From: Membranipora membranacea
Taxonomy: Eukaryota; Bryozoa; Gymnolaemata; Cheilostomatida; Membraniporidae
Assembly (NCBI GenBank): GCA_914767715.1
Contig: OU612069.1
Span: forward strand, 7,936,001-8,000,000
Direction of reading: 5' to 3'
Length of the DNA stretch: 64,000 bases
In this document: positions 1 through 15,000 of the stretch, piece after piece
Numbering within the stretch: position 1 is the first letter of the stretch
How the letters are laid out: each line of letters opens with the position of its first letter
Made by a program: the position numbers and the translations under genes
The notes under the pieces: generated by a model
Seen by the model: only the letters and a program-made list of their open reading frames with translations
Database searches by the model: none
What the model was told of the DNA's origin: nothing

Positions 1-45
1 TGTTCCCTCAGGTGTAACTCTGATGATGATTGTGCCAATTTTCAG
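1..45 (+). CDS. Copy 0 exon 38, 3' end only
   Basis: The last 45 nt of an exon matching 29729-29773 and 60553-60597. It reads in frame as a CSLRC step, then NSDDDC and ANFQ, and ends at a cag|gtgac donor in phase 0. The other copies have Ala where this one has Ser. It shows that a further block lies upstream of the window. The following 1030-nt intron (46-1075) has no recognisable gene or repeat. Confidence 0.82.
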
Positions 46-3000
46 GTGACTACACAATGATTTGATTCTACCGTAGTTCCCTCACTTAACCCTTGTGATG
101 AATCATTTTCTGTCTTAAGCGACCTGCTAATCTAAAACAATCAGCTGTCATATGATATTTCAAAATAATCATCTTTCTTGTCATATGGACTCAATGTGGC
201 CTTGAAGCTTCAATGAAATTAAGACTGGGATTGTCAAAGCTGTTTTCCTAGCTAGTGAGCTTCTAAACAAGCACAAAAACGACCCTCTGGGACAACCAGA
301 AGCTGTGTTATGAGTCAATGAAATCAACCTTTTCAATATTCGCTCGTAAGTTCGGAAAACCTGGGTGTGAGGTCACATCAGGGTTTTCGACCAATATTCG
401 ATATTTTTTGTATATGGAACTATTAAAGTGAAACCTACTTTTTTCCGCCGGATAATCTGCGTTATTCTCTTTCAATATTTTGTTTTGACTTAATTTCTAT
501 GATGACACTACATAAGTCTGAAGTTTCTTATGTTCGACGTATACGCAAAATGTGAGTTCATGACCCCGTAGCCCCCTACGTGAAGCTCGCAAGGCCTTAC
601 TTTGATAAGTCTTAACTTCCGTCCTAGTAGGCCAATGGAGCTGTTCTTGTGCTCATTTTGAAGCTTATAGGCTGGAGTAGTTCTTCTTTAAAGGTAAACT
701 TAACTATATCATGATTCTTATTTGATTAAGTATAAGGATTTTGTTAGGGTATATCTTGGAATCAATTAAACCTTATTTGATGCTAATATTGATTTCTCAT
801 AATGAGCTAGAGTCATTCTGATTCAAACTTCTTCCTGTGTGTATTTTCTGCAACAATGTAGAATTCAATGTCAAAAATGATTGCTATTCATACTGCATAT
901 TCACTCATTCTTTTAGTCACAGTAAATGAATGACTATGTATTTAAGATCTGATATGTTGAACTGTAGTACCTTTTGTTATTTGAAAAACACTTCCTGTGA
1001 ATGCATGGGTTCTGGGTATAAATATATAGAGGTTCCAGCTAAGTGATTTATTTTTCTTTTCACTATATCGCATAGAAATGCTTTGCTGGATTGTGTTCGG
1101 AGATTTGCAGAACTGACAACAATGATATGCTGCATTGCTCAAATATGAATGACAGGTGCCTAGAAGGCCTTTGTAGAGATATCTGCAGCCAAGGTAATGA
1201 TCATCATTCCTTATCTTAATAATCATCATTGCCTTAGAATAATCTCACCAAATACTGAACACTATAGTGACAGAACATACATCTGTGGCGTAGACTACCT
1301 AGCAACAATATTGGAGATTTTCTGCCTCACATAGTTGCTAGTATAAAACAAAATCCACATCATATGCTCTACCAATTAATACCACCAGCCACTAGAGACT
1401 CACATGGACAACTCCTTAATAATAATTCTCGAACATCACTTTTCTCAAGGAGCCTTTTTATGCGTTTTTGTTCATTCTTTATTTTTGTTGACATTGTCTG
1501 ATTTGTCTGATATGGACATTGATCAGTCAAAATAAAATAAAATGCAAAAAAAAAATCTGTGAAACAGTTCTGTTGGTCATTATAAAACGGTCATTGGTCA
1601 TTATAAAATGATTGGCCGAGAAATCAGAATACTGCAAGCACAACAGTACCTACATGATTTATTGTAGGAGTTGAATATATTAGATTAGTCAGTAGGTTGG
1701 CTCATACTTTCTCTGTTCTTTTGCTTACTAAATGCGCCTCAGCTTGCCTTCAAACATACATATTAATTCTAGCAGCAAGTACTTTTGTATTGATTTAGGA
1801 TTTCTACAGAGAAAATATTCATAGCTTCCCTAGGTTATTGTAAATGACTATAGTACCATACCTCAAATTTGTGGTTCCATTCGATTTTGAATTATGAATG
1901 CTAATGATTTCAATGATGGGAAAACATGAAAAACATTACCCTTTGAAGGCTTTGTGTGCAAGCACGCTATCAATACTTTCAATTTGTTTGATTAAACACG
2001 GTATGTGTATTCGCCTTAAAAAAAGTCATTCGTCACAATCGGAATTTGACTTTAATGCCATTTCCATGGGGCGATTACTCCCGAAATCCTTATTAAATCG
2101 CAACATGAGACCATAGTGATTGAATAGGAAGCACAGGTTCTGGAGATAAAAGATTGTTTCTGTTATTGAAAACTATGGTTAAGCCTTGGCATCAATTAAA
2201 TCGGTTGGAGTGGTAACTTTTGGCCTGTACAGTACCTTGAAACCATATATACCCAACTTAGGAACAGTTTAGAGACCTCACTCTTGCCAAGAAACTCTTT
2301 GAGTTTTCTCAATGTGAAATATTGCATGATGCTTCATTTTGTGTGGCAGAGGATAATCTGGAATACGGAGTGTGCCATGCTGGTATTGTGACAATATTCT
2401 GCAGCTCTGAGTCCGACTGCATGAGTAATACCGATATCTGTGAGTGGGGTCGCTGTCAGTCGCTATGTGAGCTAAATTCTGATTGTACCGATGACCAATA
2501 TTGTATCCTCTCGGTTTGCACTGTTGAATGTAATGTAAGTTGTGTCTACTGTTCCTGCTAAAAACTAATATAATTGTTTTAATCTGCTTGTCAGAACCAA
2601 TATGTTCAACTACAGATGAATCTGTATAATTTTCAAGTTAAAGGTCATAGTCTAACCTAGTTGCATGATGACAGTTTGATTCCGGTATCACCTTCGCTAG
2701 GATTTGTTGAATCAATCTGATTTCATGATTTTTGCTGTGTTGATAAAATCACTAAATTAACTAACATTGCATTGTATTGTTGAAATGAGTGGTAACGGAT
2801 GAGGCAGTAATATCATAATTGAATTATTTATAATAACTGCCTCAATAAAAATTGTTGAGACATTGTATTGTGTCCAAGCACTGAAAGGGTTAAAAGATAA
2901 TTTTTATCTGCATCATAAATGAGGCTACTACAAACATATCTTATATATTATGGTTCGACAAATGAACCTGATTTTCAATTCTTGATCATGTCGCCTTTGT

Positions 3001-6000
3001 GAGTATATACTCTAGGTACTGCAAAAAATCACGGAATGAGCTTTCCATATTCCGCCATGTTATTGTTTGCGATGTTGATGTCTTCTATTGTCAACAGGAT
3101 AACGATTTAGACTGCATAGGAGGGTATAAAGCTAATTTATGTTATTCTGACCTTGATTGTGGATGGGAGAGGCTGTGTGTAGAGGGAGTGTGCTCACCAA
3201 AATGTGATTGCGACCCGGACTCTACATGTGAGGGTATGTGAAGGCAATCCTCCACTGTTTAAAATAAGAACATAATTAAACTCAAACGTCAAAAACATGA
3301 AATGTTGTTAAATTTTAACAGAGGTCCATTCAATCATGTTCTAATATTTACTTTACAAAAAGGAACAGTTGTAACCTGCATTTTGACAAGTGGTATTATC
3401 AAGTTTTTGTAGATTAGGATAAAATTGTTCAAAATTTTTATTTTTGATATAATACATCTAATTTAATACTATAATTTCACAAGACTCTTATATTAAGGCT
3501 GAGTCATGACATGTTGGATGACCTCAAGAACAAGCAACGAACATGTCATGACAAACAGCATGAAATCCATAATTTAAAAACTCACCTGCTATGTTTCTAT
3601 AGTCCAACAATGCACAGTGGAAGCTGGCTGGATGTGTAGTGGTAATTTCAGAGGTTGTTCTAATGGCGATAATACTAATGTAGAGGTTGGAACAGGCGGA
3701 GGTCGCGGTGGTGTGCTTGGAAGGAGCTGTGAGGTGAGAGGTGGTCCAATTATGATATGATAATATTATACACTTTATTTGTTATTCAGTGCTCCTTGCG
3801 GGCCAATGACAATAATGATTACATTGAGATCAATGATATGACTCATCTATTTCGCCCATCCTTGTACATGGTTAGGGTGCGGAAACTAGGGTCATGTAAA
3901 TAAAGAGCTCACCTCCCTTAGCAGCATTGGTTGTTATTGGGATTCGAACCAGCAACCACTAAGCTGTAATGCCATCCGAATGGTCTGAATACTTGTAAAA
4001 AACATACATATGTGGCACACAATCAGTGAAGGAGGAACATTCTTGCTCTGACTTTTGGCACATGAAAGCTGCAATTCTTGGTTTGAATAGCATTAGTCCA
4101 GTGGCAGACTACCAAAAATTGAAACGACGCTACTTTTTCAATTTTACAGATGACTCAGAACAGGCTTTGAATGTTAGTATTTATTTGTTTTTTATGGTGA
4201 CTGAGTATTGACTGTGCATTGACCCTCCTATCGTAAAACACCAATTTTTAATGCTCTGAGTGTGTCCTTTTCAAATTGTGTGTATTTTTAGGTTTCCTTG
4301 ATAGTATGATAAAAATAGTCTTAATAATGATATTTAGTGTGTAAAGCAAAAGTTAACTCCTTCAAGTATCATCAAAAAGGTACGTAGTGCTGAAAAAATA
4401 TTTTTGGTGGTTGATGGATTCAATACAAAACAACCATAAATAAATCCCAACGATACAAACATTCAAAGTCAGTTTCGAGGCATCTGTAAACTTAAAATGT
4501 AGTGTCGTTTCATGAAAGAACTGTCAAAACTTATAATCCAAAAGCGTAAATGGAGAAGTGTTAAAATAGGAGGGGGCTGTCACCGGACTACTACACTCAG
4601 ATGTTTTCAGTGTATTTATCCTCCTATTAATTTTATTACATCAGGTAAAACATCTGCAGATGATAGTTAATGCAAATATAACTGTGAATATAAAAATATA
4701 CATATATACACCTTTCATAATCATTCAGTCTCCATGTATATATATATTGAATATATATGCAGGAATAAATGGCCTATGAAGATCCAAAAAGTTTTTCGCG
4801 CTTTGCGCAGAACTGGGTTTCAGTAATAAACTCGATACACCCCTGACTGATAGCCTGCTTGATTGACACAAAAAAATCTAGCCCACTTCAATATGCTAAT
4901 TTTTAAACGTGGGCCACTGGCAAAAAAGTTTGAGCACCCCTGTCTTAGAAGCTCATATCAACTTAGCAGCGCGAAAGGCTTTATTGTTTTGATTACCCAA
5001 GGACCATATATTATTGTTTTCCAGACAATTGAAGATTGTGAACATTCCAATTACTATTGTGATAGTGACTCCGAAGAATGTTTTCCTATTGTACGAGTGA
5101 TAGATAATGTGACATGTGATCAAGATTCTCATCCCTCATACTGTGGTGAGTGACAATCAGAGTACGAATTATTTCTTCTTGACTTCTTATCATGCCTGCT
5201 TATGCAACATATCACTGGCCTACATTCCAAAATGGCAGTTTTGTTCAAAAATTGAGAGTATGAAATTTAAATCGTTTCACTTTGTTAGATGACGTGAGCA
5301 TGGTGATGAGTTTCATTTTGTGTTATTTCGCCTATGCTTGTGTATTTATCATAAATGAGACATTTTTCATTAACAAAGTGTGGTATTTGAAGAGATAAGT
5401 GCAACTTCATTGATTTGAAGGTTATTGCGATGTGGCTTGCCGTAGTTGGATTTTACTATCCTGAACAGCCAGGGGGTGTGGGCCACAACAGCCAAATCAA
5501 GTAGTACAAACCAGTGCAAACGTGGGGCTTGAACCCAGGAACTTGCGATCAAGAATCCGACACCTCTAATACTAAGTTATCCCTGATCTTACACATTAAT
5601 GAGTGTTCGACGAATAACCATCTGTTTACAACTGGTTACAGGATTGAACAGCCTGTGTGTAGATGGATTTTGTGACTGTATAAGAGATGGTATAGGCGTC
5701 TGCATAGCTTATCCTCCAGAAAGTTGCACCCCAGGAGAGCAAGGAGATTGTGAGGGAGCTTTGGTGTGCGATCCATCTTCACAATCCTGTACCATACCAG
5801 ACATAGATGAAGACATTTCCACTGGTATTTTTCTTTATCGTTTGCTGAGGTTGATAGGATGTCTTAATAAACATTTTCCTTGATAGGATGTCTTATTAGA
5901 CACTTTTCTGAGCCTGAATTTGAACATATGTATGGCGTTGTCCTCTCTTCAGTTTGGTACTCCTTAACCTACACAGTGAGCTGAAATGATACAAACTGCT

Positions 6001-9000
6001 CATAATATGATAAAATATCTTTTATTTTATTGCCTGTTTGGTTGACAAAATTCCTTAAATGTTTTTATGTTTTTTGTAACTTAAACTGAGATTATTCAGC
6101 TTTCAAACCCGGAAAATATTTCATCCTATTATGGACAGTTTCCAAGATACGCACATCTTAGCTTCTTTTTCCTATGCTGTGTGGTAACCAAACTGGAGGG
6201 AGGAAAACTCTGAACATAGAATAACATTAAGAGCTTGCGGTTCAAATTTTGTCTGCTGTTTTTCTTTTAGTCTTGTGTCTAAGCCATTGCCTTAATATTG
6301 AGAAAACAAAATATGGACAGAAGATTATGTATGGGAATATTGATTTTTGCAGGTTGTATGTTTGACTCTCAATGTCCGATATATGCTGTCTGCCGCTCTG
6401 GATACTGCCTTCCCTATTGTTCAGTTAATTGTGAGAATTACCCAGGATTCAGCTGTTCATCTAGTGGTGTTTGCAGCCAACAATGTGAAACAAGTGAGTT
6501 ATTATCAGATGTGGATCTTTGACTATTACGATAGTTTACTACACGTGGTTGGGGAGGGGGGGGGGGGGTGAGTGGAAGAGAGCAAATGGCAGACCATATG
6601 CTACTTTCCTGAAAGTAAATTTTATTCACTTTTGATATATCTCATTTACCTGGCATTGGCTCTGTTTCCTACCCTACATATTATCAGTTCAAAGCCTAAC
6701 CATCGGCTCTCGACATTTGCGAAGTGGCCATAACAAATTTATTGTGACCGGAGCTTTGTTTAAGTTCAAGCATCAGCCAGCACTGAATATCTTGTTAAGG
6801 AAGCGCATGAATACAGTACAGTTTTGACTCTGTGAATGGAAAATGTGCCAGTCTCCATCCTTCTCCATACAATCTTCACGGGAACATTTAAACTACTACA
6901 GGTTGATATTTGTTACACATGTCAGCAAAAAAATAGAAACTGTTTTAAAGCTATATTCCTTTCGCTTTGCTAGTTGAAACCTGTATTTGACTGATTTTAG
7001 ATAGTGATTGTGGAAGGCAGCAAGTTTGCTCTCTCGATGCTATTTGTGACACTCCATGTCAATCGAATAATGACTGCTCGTTTGGACAAACATGCGACAA
7101 TGGGTTATGTAAGACTGCTCCCAATATTGATACGCTGTATGAAACATGTAATTTAGACGCTGACTGCGGTAGGTTCAAAACATTCATTACAATTCTCTGA
7201 TTTATTTCATTTCTGTAGCAAAACCGATTTGAAGTGCCTGAATCGGTAAAAATTTGAGTATGTAATTGGAAGGGTCCATGTTCCTAATACTTTTCCACGC
7301 AAGTGACACCTGGATCACCTACACATTTTGTCAGTATTTTTTGCAATTTGTCATTCATGGCTAATATTGAATTTGTCATTTTCATATGCAGGCACAGCAT
7401 CACGAAAACGCAGGTTCAGTTTCATTCAGAGCATCTTTCACCTACCAACATATGATGTAGCATCTGAGTGTAGAAAAGGAGTATGTGTGTACTCTCAGCA
7501 AGATGACTGTTCAGATGTTACGAACAACGGCAACGGTCCAGGTTTGATTCGAAGGAATAAGTACATCTTTTTATATCATCATCACCTTCATTATCATCAC
7601 CATCATTGTCATCATCACCATCGTCATCATCATCGTCATCCACCTCATGGCCCAATCACTACAACCAAAACTACCTCTACAACCACTTCCGCGGTCGTAG
7701 ATTTCTTGCTTTGTCTTTCTCAGCGTTGGTATACTCTTGCCGGCATTGGTATAGGGTGTCCCTCATGTTATGCGATTGAAGAGGAATTGACTTCTCTCAC
7801 ATCTGTTACCCTTTCGCTAGGTTTCACTAGCTCTAGGAAGCACTGTCAAATAAGCTAAAATTGTGTTCAAATGGTAATTGATAAGCCGAAATACTCGCTC
7901 TGAATGGCAGTTGAATGTAGGCTGCTTGGCTGTCTCCATACGCATAGCCACTCAGAGTAAGCACATTACCTAATAAATGAATGGCCCCCAGCACCCTTGA
8001 GTGTAAACCTCTCTTAACGATATTCATAGTATTAACAACTTGCCACTTTTGTTCATCAGTGTGGTACATTTTTTATTGATGTCTTTGCAGATGCGAATCA
8101 TGAATGCGTATCAGATATAGAGTGTGCAGGTCTGGGGACTGTGGCAGTATGTGAAGGCACTCCTAAATCCTGTCGATCATTCTGTCAAAACAGCATGTAC
8201 TGCCCAGGTGGAATATGCACTTCAGTAACAAGGGTTACAGGGGAGACAATAAATGTCTGCATGGCACAGTGTACTAATTCATCTGCAGATTGTGATTGTA
8301 CAGACTCACAATTTTGTCTCAGTAAGTTTTTACATATTCCGCTCAAGTTTGGGCGGTGATGCAGTTTCAAACTAAAGAAGACGTTCCAATATTTAGAGTA
8401 GAAGAAATACACATATTCAAGATAAAGCCCCTTGATAATAGCTCAGGGCTCAGCAGCATTCAGTTTTTGGTGACATTCCAATATGGAATGATAGCGTAGT
8501 TGTGGTGATATCCTTGAATGGAAGTCAACAACCCAGTCTTTTTGTTCATAGCTCTTATTTCAATCGGATTTCTGGCTTGAAAATGCCACTCTGTAATGTG
8601 GCAATATATCAATAAAGGAATCTTGAACAAATAAAAACATGTTGTGATCTTGATTCGCCATTAATGTAGTTTATTCATGAACATTCTGATAGGAAGAATC
8701 TTTCAATGCCAATCTAAATTTTTTTTCATGTTGATTCATGTCATGGTAGAAAATTCTTTTATTTCCAGCTGGAAGATGCTTCACACTTTGCGATCAATTA
8801 AATAATCAAAGCAATGCATGCTGGGAAGCCGGGACAATATGTAATCCATATGCAAACTACTGCTCAGTGCCATGCTTGGTAAACCTACTCATATATATTA
8901 TGCAATATGCTTTCATTTAGACATGTTATCGCTAAATTACCGATGACCACTTCAGTGATTCCGCCCATATGTTATAAACATGTGAACAAGTACCTGAGAA

Positions 9001-12000
9001 TCAAAACAGCCGATGACCTCAAGGTTGAAAGAGGCTTAGGGAACTGGCTCTGTCTGCTTGCATTTTGTCTTCCTAGTTATACAAAGAAGAGCAAAGTTCT
9101 GAGATGAGTAAGGTTTGCGTAAAAATATTTATTTGCAGGTAGATTCTGATTGCCGCTCTGATTTGGGAGTTATGTCAGCCTGTTTTGAGGGATTATGTGT
9201 TGTCGGATGTTTCAGTGATTCTGACTGTGGAGGTTCTGATTTCGAATGCTATCAGGGTAAGTGAAGTTAACAATTGTAATCATAATGTATGCCATATCTG
9301 AAATTCCTGCTGTACTACCTAATGTAATTAATTTTCAGTCACATAAGTTGTAGTAGTGGCTATGGCGTAATGACCATGAATAAAACAACTCCAAAAACTT
9401 TAACTTTATATGACCTGCTGAGGTTGATTAAGAAGACTTGAATAATTCACTATACTCAAGTGTCTGGTGACGGTGATTTATGAGAAAATTTGCCCATTGT
9501 TGCCTTCTCTTTTCAATGTTTGCACAGAACAGGCCTGTTAGAACATCACGACACCCTGGCTTGCTTTTAACTTTTCTTGGTTCATGCGGTTTTTATTGTA
9601 TTTTCATGATGTACCATCTCCAACTTAATAGGGAAAACTTTATATTTTATTTTTATAAGTTAATGTTTAAAACATTATTTCATTTCTTGGTGTAATAATT
9701 TTTCCTAGATAAGGCTTTACATAAGCACTAAATAATCATTTTATACCAAAGTTGTCTAGTGCATATTTCAACTGGCCTACTCTGATGGAACATTGTGAAG
9801 AGAGAGCAAGAAAGGAAGCACTTTTCTAATCAGGCCACATAAAAAAATGATTTAGAAGAGGTGCCGCTGAGATGAGGCTAATAAATTGATTTTAATATAT
9901 GCTGCTCAAATTCTTTCTTCACAGAAAATTTCCCTTTTATTTTTCCAGGTATGTGTTTACTGTACAATCCTGGGGAGATACCGTGTGCAGCTGATAGCGA
10001 ATGTCCCGCAACTGTATTTTGCGAAGAGGCACAAGGAGTTTGTGTGTCACCATCTGACCCAAATACAAGCTGTCACAATGTGGGGGACTGTGGATCACTT
10101 GCCTGGTGTAACACAGAGGGTACTTGTGAGAGGGCTGTCAACATTGGTGAATCTTGTGACGGAAGCGAAGACTGCGGTATGCTTTGATAAACGATATTTC
10201 TATGCCTTCTCATTGCTTTTTTTGTTTTTTGTTTTCACATGGTCTTATTTGCTTCACGCATTGATCGGTGGTTAATAAAGTTCATAATATATAGCTAACA
10301 ACAATATTCAGTAACATGCTCACAGTTATACATTGTTACAAGTATACTAGGTCTCATTGGATCTAGACCATAACACACAGGAGGTATACTGTTTGCTTGC
10401 ATGCAGTTTAACGATTCCCCTCTGAGTCATAAAAAAAAACCAGTTATGAATGGCGAGGTTATAGAGTCTCAACCCCACACTATCCTAATAGAGTGATTAA
10501 ATTAGACCATTGACATATCTTCACTAGGAATATGGTTCTTAACTACACCCCCTATCCCCACCTATCTCCGCTCTGTCCTATATGAGTAGCGGGTGTCTGC
10601 CAGAGGCCTAGCACTATTCTTTATCTTCTGAGCTGTATTCTTCACTGAGAGAACAGTAGAGAGGACACTCATTACTGTAGCCACTGATATCTATCCATGC
10701 ATTCATATCAATGACTGTAGCTAATTGTGAACCTTGCGTGTTACAGGGCCATATGAAGATTGCAGGGGCGGTGAGTGTTTCTCACAGCAAACTAACACAG
10801 GATTGGTGGCAACTGTATGTAAGACTGAGGAGTGTGACTGCCGCTCAGAGAATAAGCAGTTGTATGGAGGCACAAGGTGTGAATCGACGCCAACAGATAC
10901 AGACGGTAAGCAGACCCGTAGTACTAGGGGAGGCAAGGAGGCACTGTCTCTCCTAGTAAGCTGAATATAGTGGCCTAATAAACACCACAATTGAATAATT
11001 CATGTTTGAATCAGCTTCTCTGGGATTTCCATTTGCTTGTCATAATATGTCTCAAATTGCTCGGCAAGGAGCTTACTGGTGATGCTTCTGACTCGCCTCG
11101 GACTTTTGCCTCATCTGCTTCAAATAAGCCAGAGGTTGTAGTACATGCGTGTTTTACAGTCCATTCTGCGTTTTCCACCCTTAAAATAGAGAGATTTATT
11201 ATGAATAGTAGGCATCAACCAATCATTTTTGAGGATGGTGAGATGACACAATCGGTTAGTGCGCTTGCTTTTCACTGGCAGGCGATTGGTGCCGCAGGAT
11301 TTGTGGGTATATACCTCATGGTGTAAAGAATTAAGATGTAAATTTAAAGCTGACATTTTAGATTGCTATGACAGCGAGGAATGCCCTGGTTTTGCATGTC
11401 TGTCAGGTAATTGCTTTCTGGTATGTAACGGTGATGGCCAATGTCCGTGGAATCATCACTGTGTGGAAGGTTTATGTGAGCAAAGTTGTCTCAACTTGGA
11501 CATACCAGGTATGTTTATAGTCAAGCTTTTGAGTATCTCCCTCCCCACCCTCTATCTTTCTTTTTTTCATCGATAAGAAGTCTGCTCAGTGAAATTTCCT
11601 GAGATTAATAATCAATATAGAATTAAATTTTAACCTCGTACTATCATGAACATTAGGCATGTCTTAACCAGACCTGATAGAGTGGTATTAAACTAATCCA
11701 ATCAAGAAGATTTTCTTTGTAGAGTTCAGCTGCCCTCAAAGCCTGGTTTGTGAAGAGAATAGGTGCAGGATGACATGTACTGCAGGTTCGGGCTGCTTTT
11801 CACACCAGGATTGTGTTGAAGGTCATTGCATCAACACTTGTGTGACAGGTAATGAAATATTTTTGATCTTTTATAAAAGAGTTTTTGCAAGTGTATAATT
11901 CATTCAGGCGGTGGTGTATATTCAAATTGAATTCTCCAATGACTTAATCACACATATGAGTGAGTTAGTTAACTAAATTAAAAAAGATATCAGCAGAAAA

Positions 12001-15000
12001 CACTAATATCAAGGATTTGACTGATGACCCACACAAACACAGTCAGATAGTGAAGCCAATCGGGCATGATAGCACACATAGCCTGAGACAGCACAGTCCA
12101 CACAATGACAATGCAATTAGCAAACTCTTCAGGTGAATGTTAGGGGCCACAATGTGGTTCACCACAGCTACAGAAGGAGTGATCAGCAATATCCACTGAT
12201 GTCGATGATTTGACTCTGTGTAGCAGGTTTTTTTTGTGCAGAAGGAGTGATCAACGTTTCTTGTGCTTTTAGATATGGACTGCCAAGAGGGCCAGCTCTG
12301 CTCAGGGGGAGAATGTCACTCACAATGCTCTCTGAATGATCATTGCAGTGGTGGCTTGATATGTAATGGAGGTGTGTGTTCTAGGGCATGCACAGTATCT
12401 ACTCAGCTAAGTGTATGTGGAGAGCGATTCAAATGCGTTCTTGGTGTTTGCAGCCGACCCTGTGTGGTGAGTACCAAATCTCTTCAATTGATTTGAAAAA
12501 ATGTTGGTGAAAATCAGATCTGCCTCTGTCTTAAGTAATGAAAGTATCTTAAGGGCGCAGCCGTTAGTTCGCCCACTAGTTGCTCTCAGTTTGCAAGGTG
12601 TTAATTGAGTCCAGCAGTCAGTATGCTGCAGCAGGGTTTGAACCCTATACCTCCAAAATTTGCATATTAGAGGACAGGCGCCCTAACCAACTGAGCTACC
12701 TCCTAATCCCTATGAAACATAATAATATGTCTCTTTTTTTCTCGAGAAACAATTTTGCATTCCCATTCTTGTAAATCTTGAATGCTTTTGTAGCACAATC
12801 TTTACCAATTATGATAGGAAGAAGTTCAGCGTATTACTACATATTGGACATGAGGTTACCTTTAATGAGTCAAACCAGGCCAAAAGTGGGCCTTGGTACC
12901 ATAAATATTATGATTGCCTTTACCAAGACCACTCATATTATCGATTCTTGTACTCACCAAGTGTAACAGATGAATCCTGTTTTTCCTTTTAAGCTAGATC
13001 AGGATTGCTTGAGAGGTGACCTCTGTTTGGGTGGCGTGTGCACTCAAGGTTGTGACCAGGATTCTAATTGTCTCATGCCCGGTGGAGAGTGTGGATCTGA
13101 AGAGCACTGCTCTGTAGTATGTGTTGGAGCAGATACAGACACTTGTGGTGACAATAACTGGGCATGTGAAAGCGACATGTGTGTAAGGAAATGCGCCTTA
13201 GGAGCAACAGATTGTCATCCATCACAGGTATCCTTAACATTGCGAGTTCATCTCTATCATCACTTTCCTTACAATTATCTATCACTTACATTTGCGCCAC
13301 CATTGTAATTGTTACCGAATCTTTTTACCGTTTTGTTGTGTTTATGCAAGTATGACAGATAAAGAGAAATATCTAGTGTAAAAGAAATGATTATTTCAAC
13401 TGCTGTTGGCCTTATCTATTGATTACCATTGAATATATTTTCTAAAATCTGTACCGCGTTGCTTGTAGTCAATGTCAAACTGGGTGGCAGGGTGGTGTAG
13501 TGGTTAGGGTTCAAATCCTGGTCACTTCTCAAGCCGCTCATAGAGGTGAACTCTTCGTACATAACCCTGACTTGTCCTTCCCTACTTTGTACAAGGGTGC
13601 GCTATATAGAGGACTTGTATCATGTGTGTCATGATGAAAGCTTATTCTCATTGACCCAGAAATGGGCACTGAATAGCAAATAAAGTTGATTATCATAAAT
13701 TCAATTCGTTTTCTAGATTTGCTCCGACTCGCAGAGTTGCATAAAGAATGTAGGTGAAGATTGCGAGATGGATCTTGACTGCAATTCCGATCCCTTGTAC
13801 AGCTATAAGATATGCTTAGCAGGAGCTTGTGAAGAGATCTTCAAATATCAGCATGACTGTGACACACCAGCTGATTGTGGTAAAAATTATTTTATTCGGT
13901 TTTATGCGCCAGAAGTCATTCTTGATTTGGTACTGGCACACTACAATTTAGCTAGGTCCGCAAACCCCTCTTTCACTTTGATATAAAGATAATCTGGGTT
14001 TCCATCGTAGAATAGCCTGGGATTCAGGCCAACAATCAATGGGGCCTTTTCTGCATTATTTGTTGTGTTGGATATTGCTTCTGTGGTGTTATCTACCCAT
14101 GTATCACAGTTGTGCATTTCTGAATAGACCCATGTGCTTGTGTTTCGGTTTTGTTTTGATCGGTTTTGGCTTGTTGTTGAGTAGATAGCTCCAAATTTTT
14201 GGACTGAATCCCAGTCTAGAAAATTGTCTTTCATTTTGATGTAAGAGTAGCTTGGTTTTCATTGGACATGGGTTTACGATGATTAGTGATTACTATGGTT
14301 CCCTAGTACCTATTCCCATGAGAGGGTAACTCCCTCCACTTTAATGTTGATGATGAACCCGATTAACATTTTCATTCAGTCAGTTCTACATTGAGGAAAA
14401 ACTCCCAATCTTCATCCTATTTTGAGTGTAAGCATTTTTGTCTTTCAACAAGCCATAAAAGATACTTTTGGCAATTACTAAAACCCAATGAAATCGACAG
14501 ATTGAAATATCATGTATGTTGAACAGTCAGATGGTTGTCATATTATTTATATTAATAAAATTGTTGTACATATTTCCAGGACCATATGCTTTGTGCATAT
14601 ATGGCAGATGCCAATGGCCACCTGGGTTAGTAGATGCTAGTTGTGAAGAGGGACAGTGCATTACAGATGGGGATAAATATTATAATCTGCCAAAATCACC
14701 GTCACCAAAAACATATCCATGTGATGCTAACGATACTTTCTACCTTTCTTTTTGTGAGTATACATACATACATTTGAGTATGTGAGTATACATACGGCCT
14801 CCTGTATGCTAACTTTAATTGTGTTTGTATTGTGTTTGTATTATTGTATTATTGTTCTATTGTATTTGTATTAAGTTTGTATTATTTTTGTATTGTAGTA
14901 CTATTGTATTTGTATTGTAATTGTATTATATTTGTAATGTAGTTCTTTTGAACTTGTATTTTATTTGTATTGTATGTGTGTTTTCAAAATTGATTTTTTT

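Noticed and set aside
942-1229. Minus-strand genes across the window
   Set aside because: All minus-strand frames are short, lack plausible splice structure and mirror plus-strand exons or repeats.
4026-4211. Frame MKEEHSCSDFW... in intron 4, also present in copy B at 33819-34004
   Set aside because: It has none of the cysteine pattern, no splice sites in a matching phase, and several residue changes with no constraint; conserved only because the whole intron is duplicated.
12550-12703. A functional tRNA gene on the minus strand
   Set aside because: A and B boxes are clear, but the acceptor stem and anticodon arm do not pair convincingly and the element continues into a SINE body.
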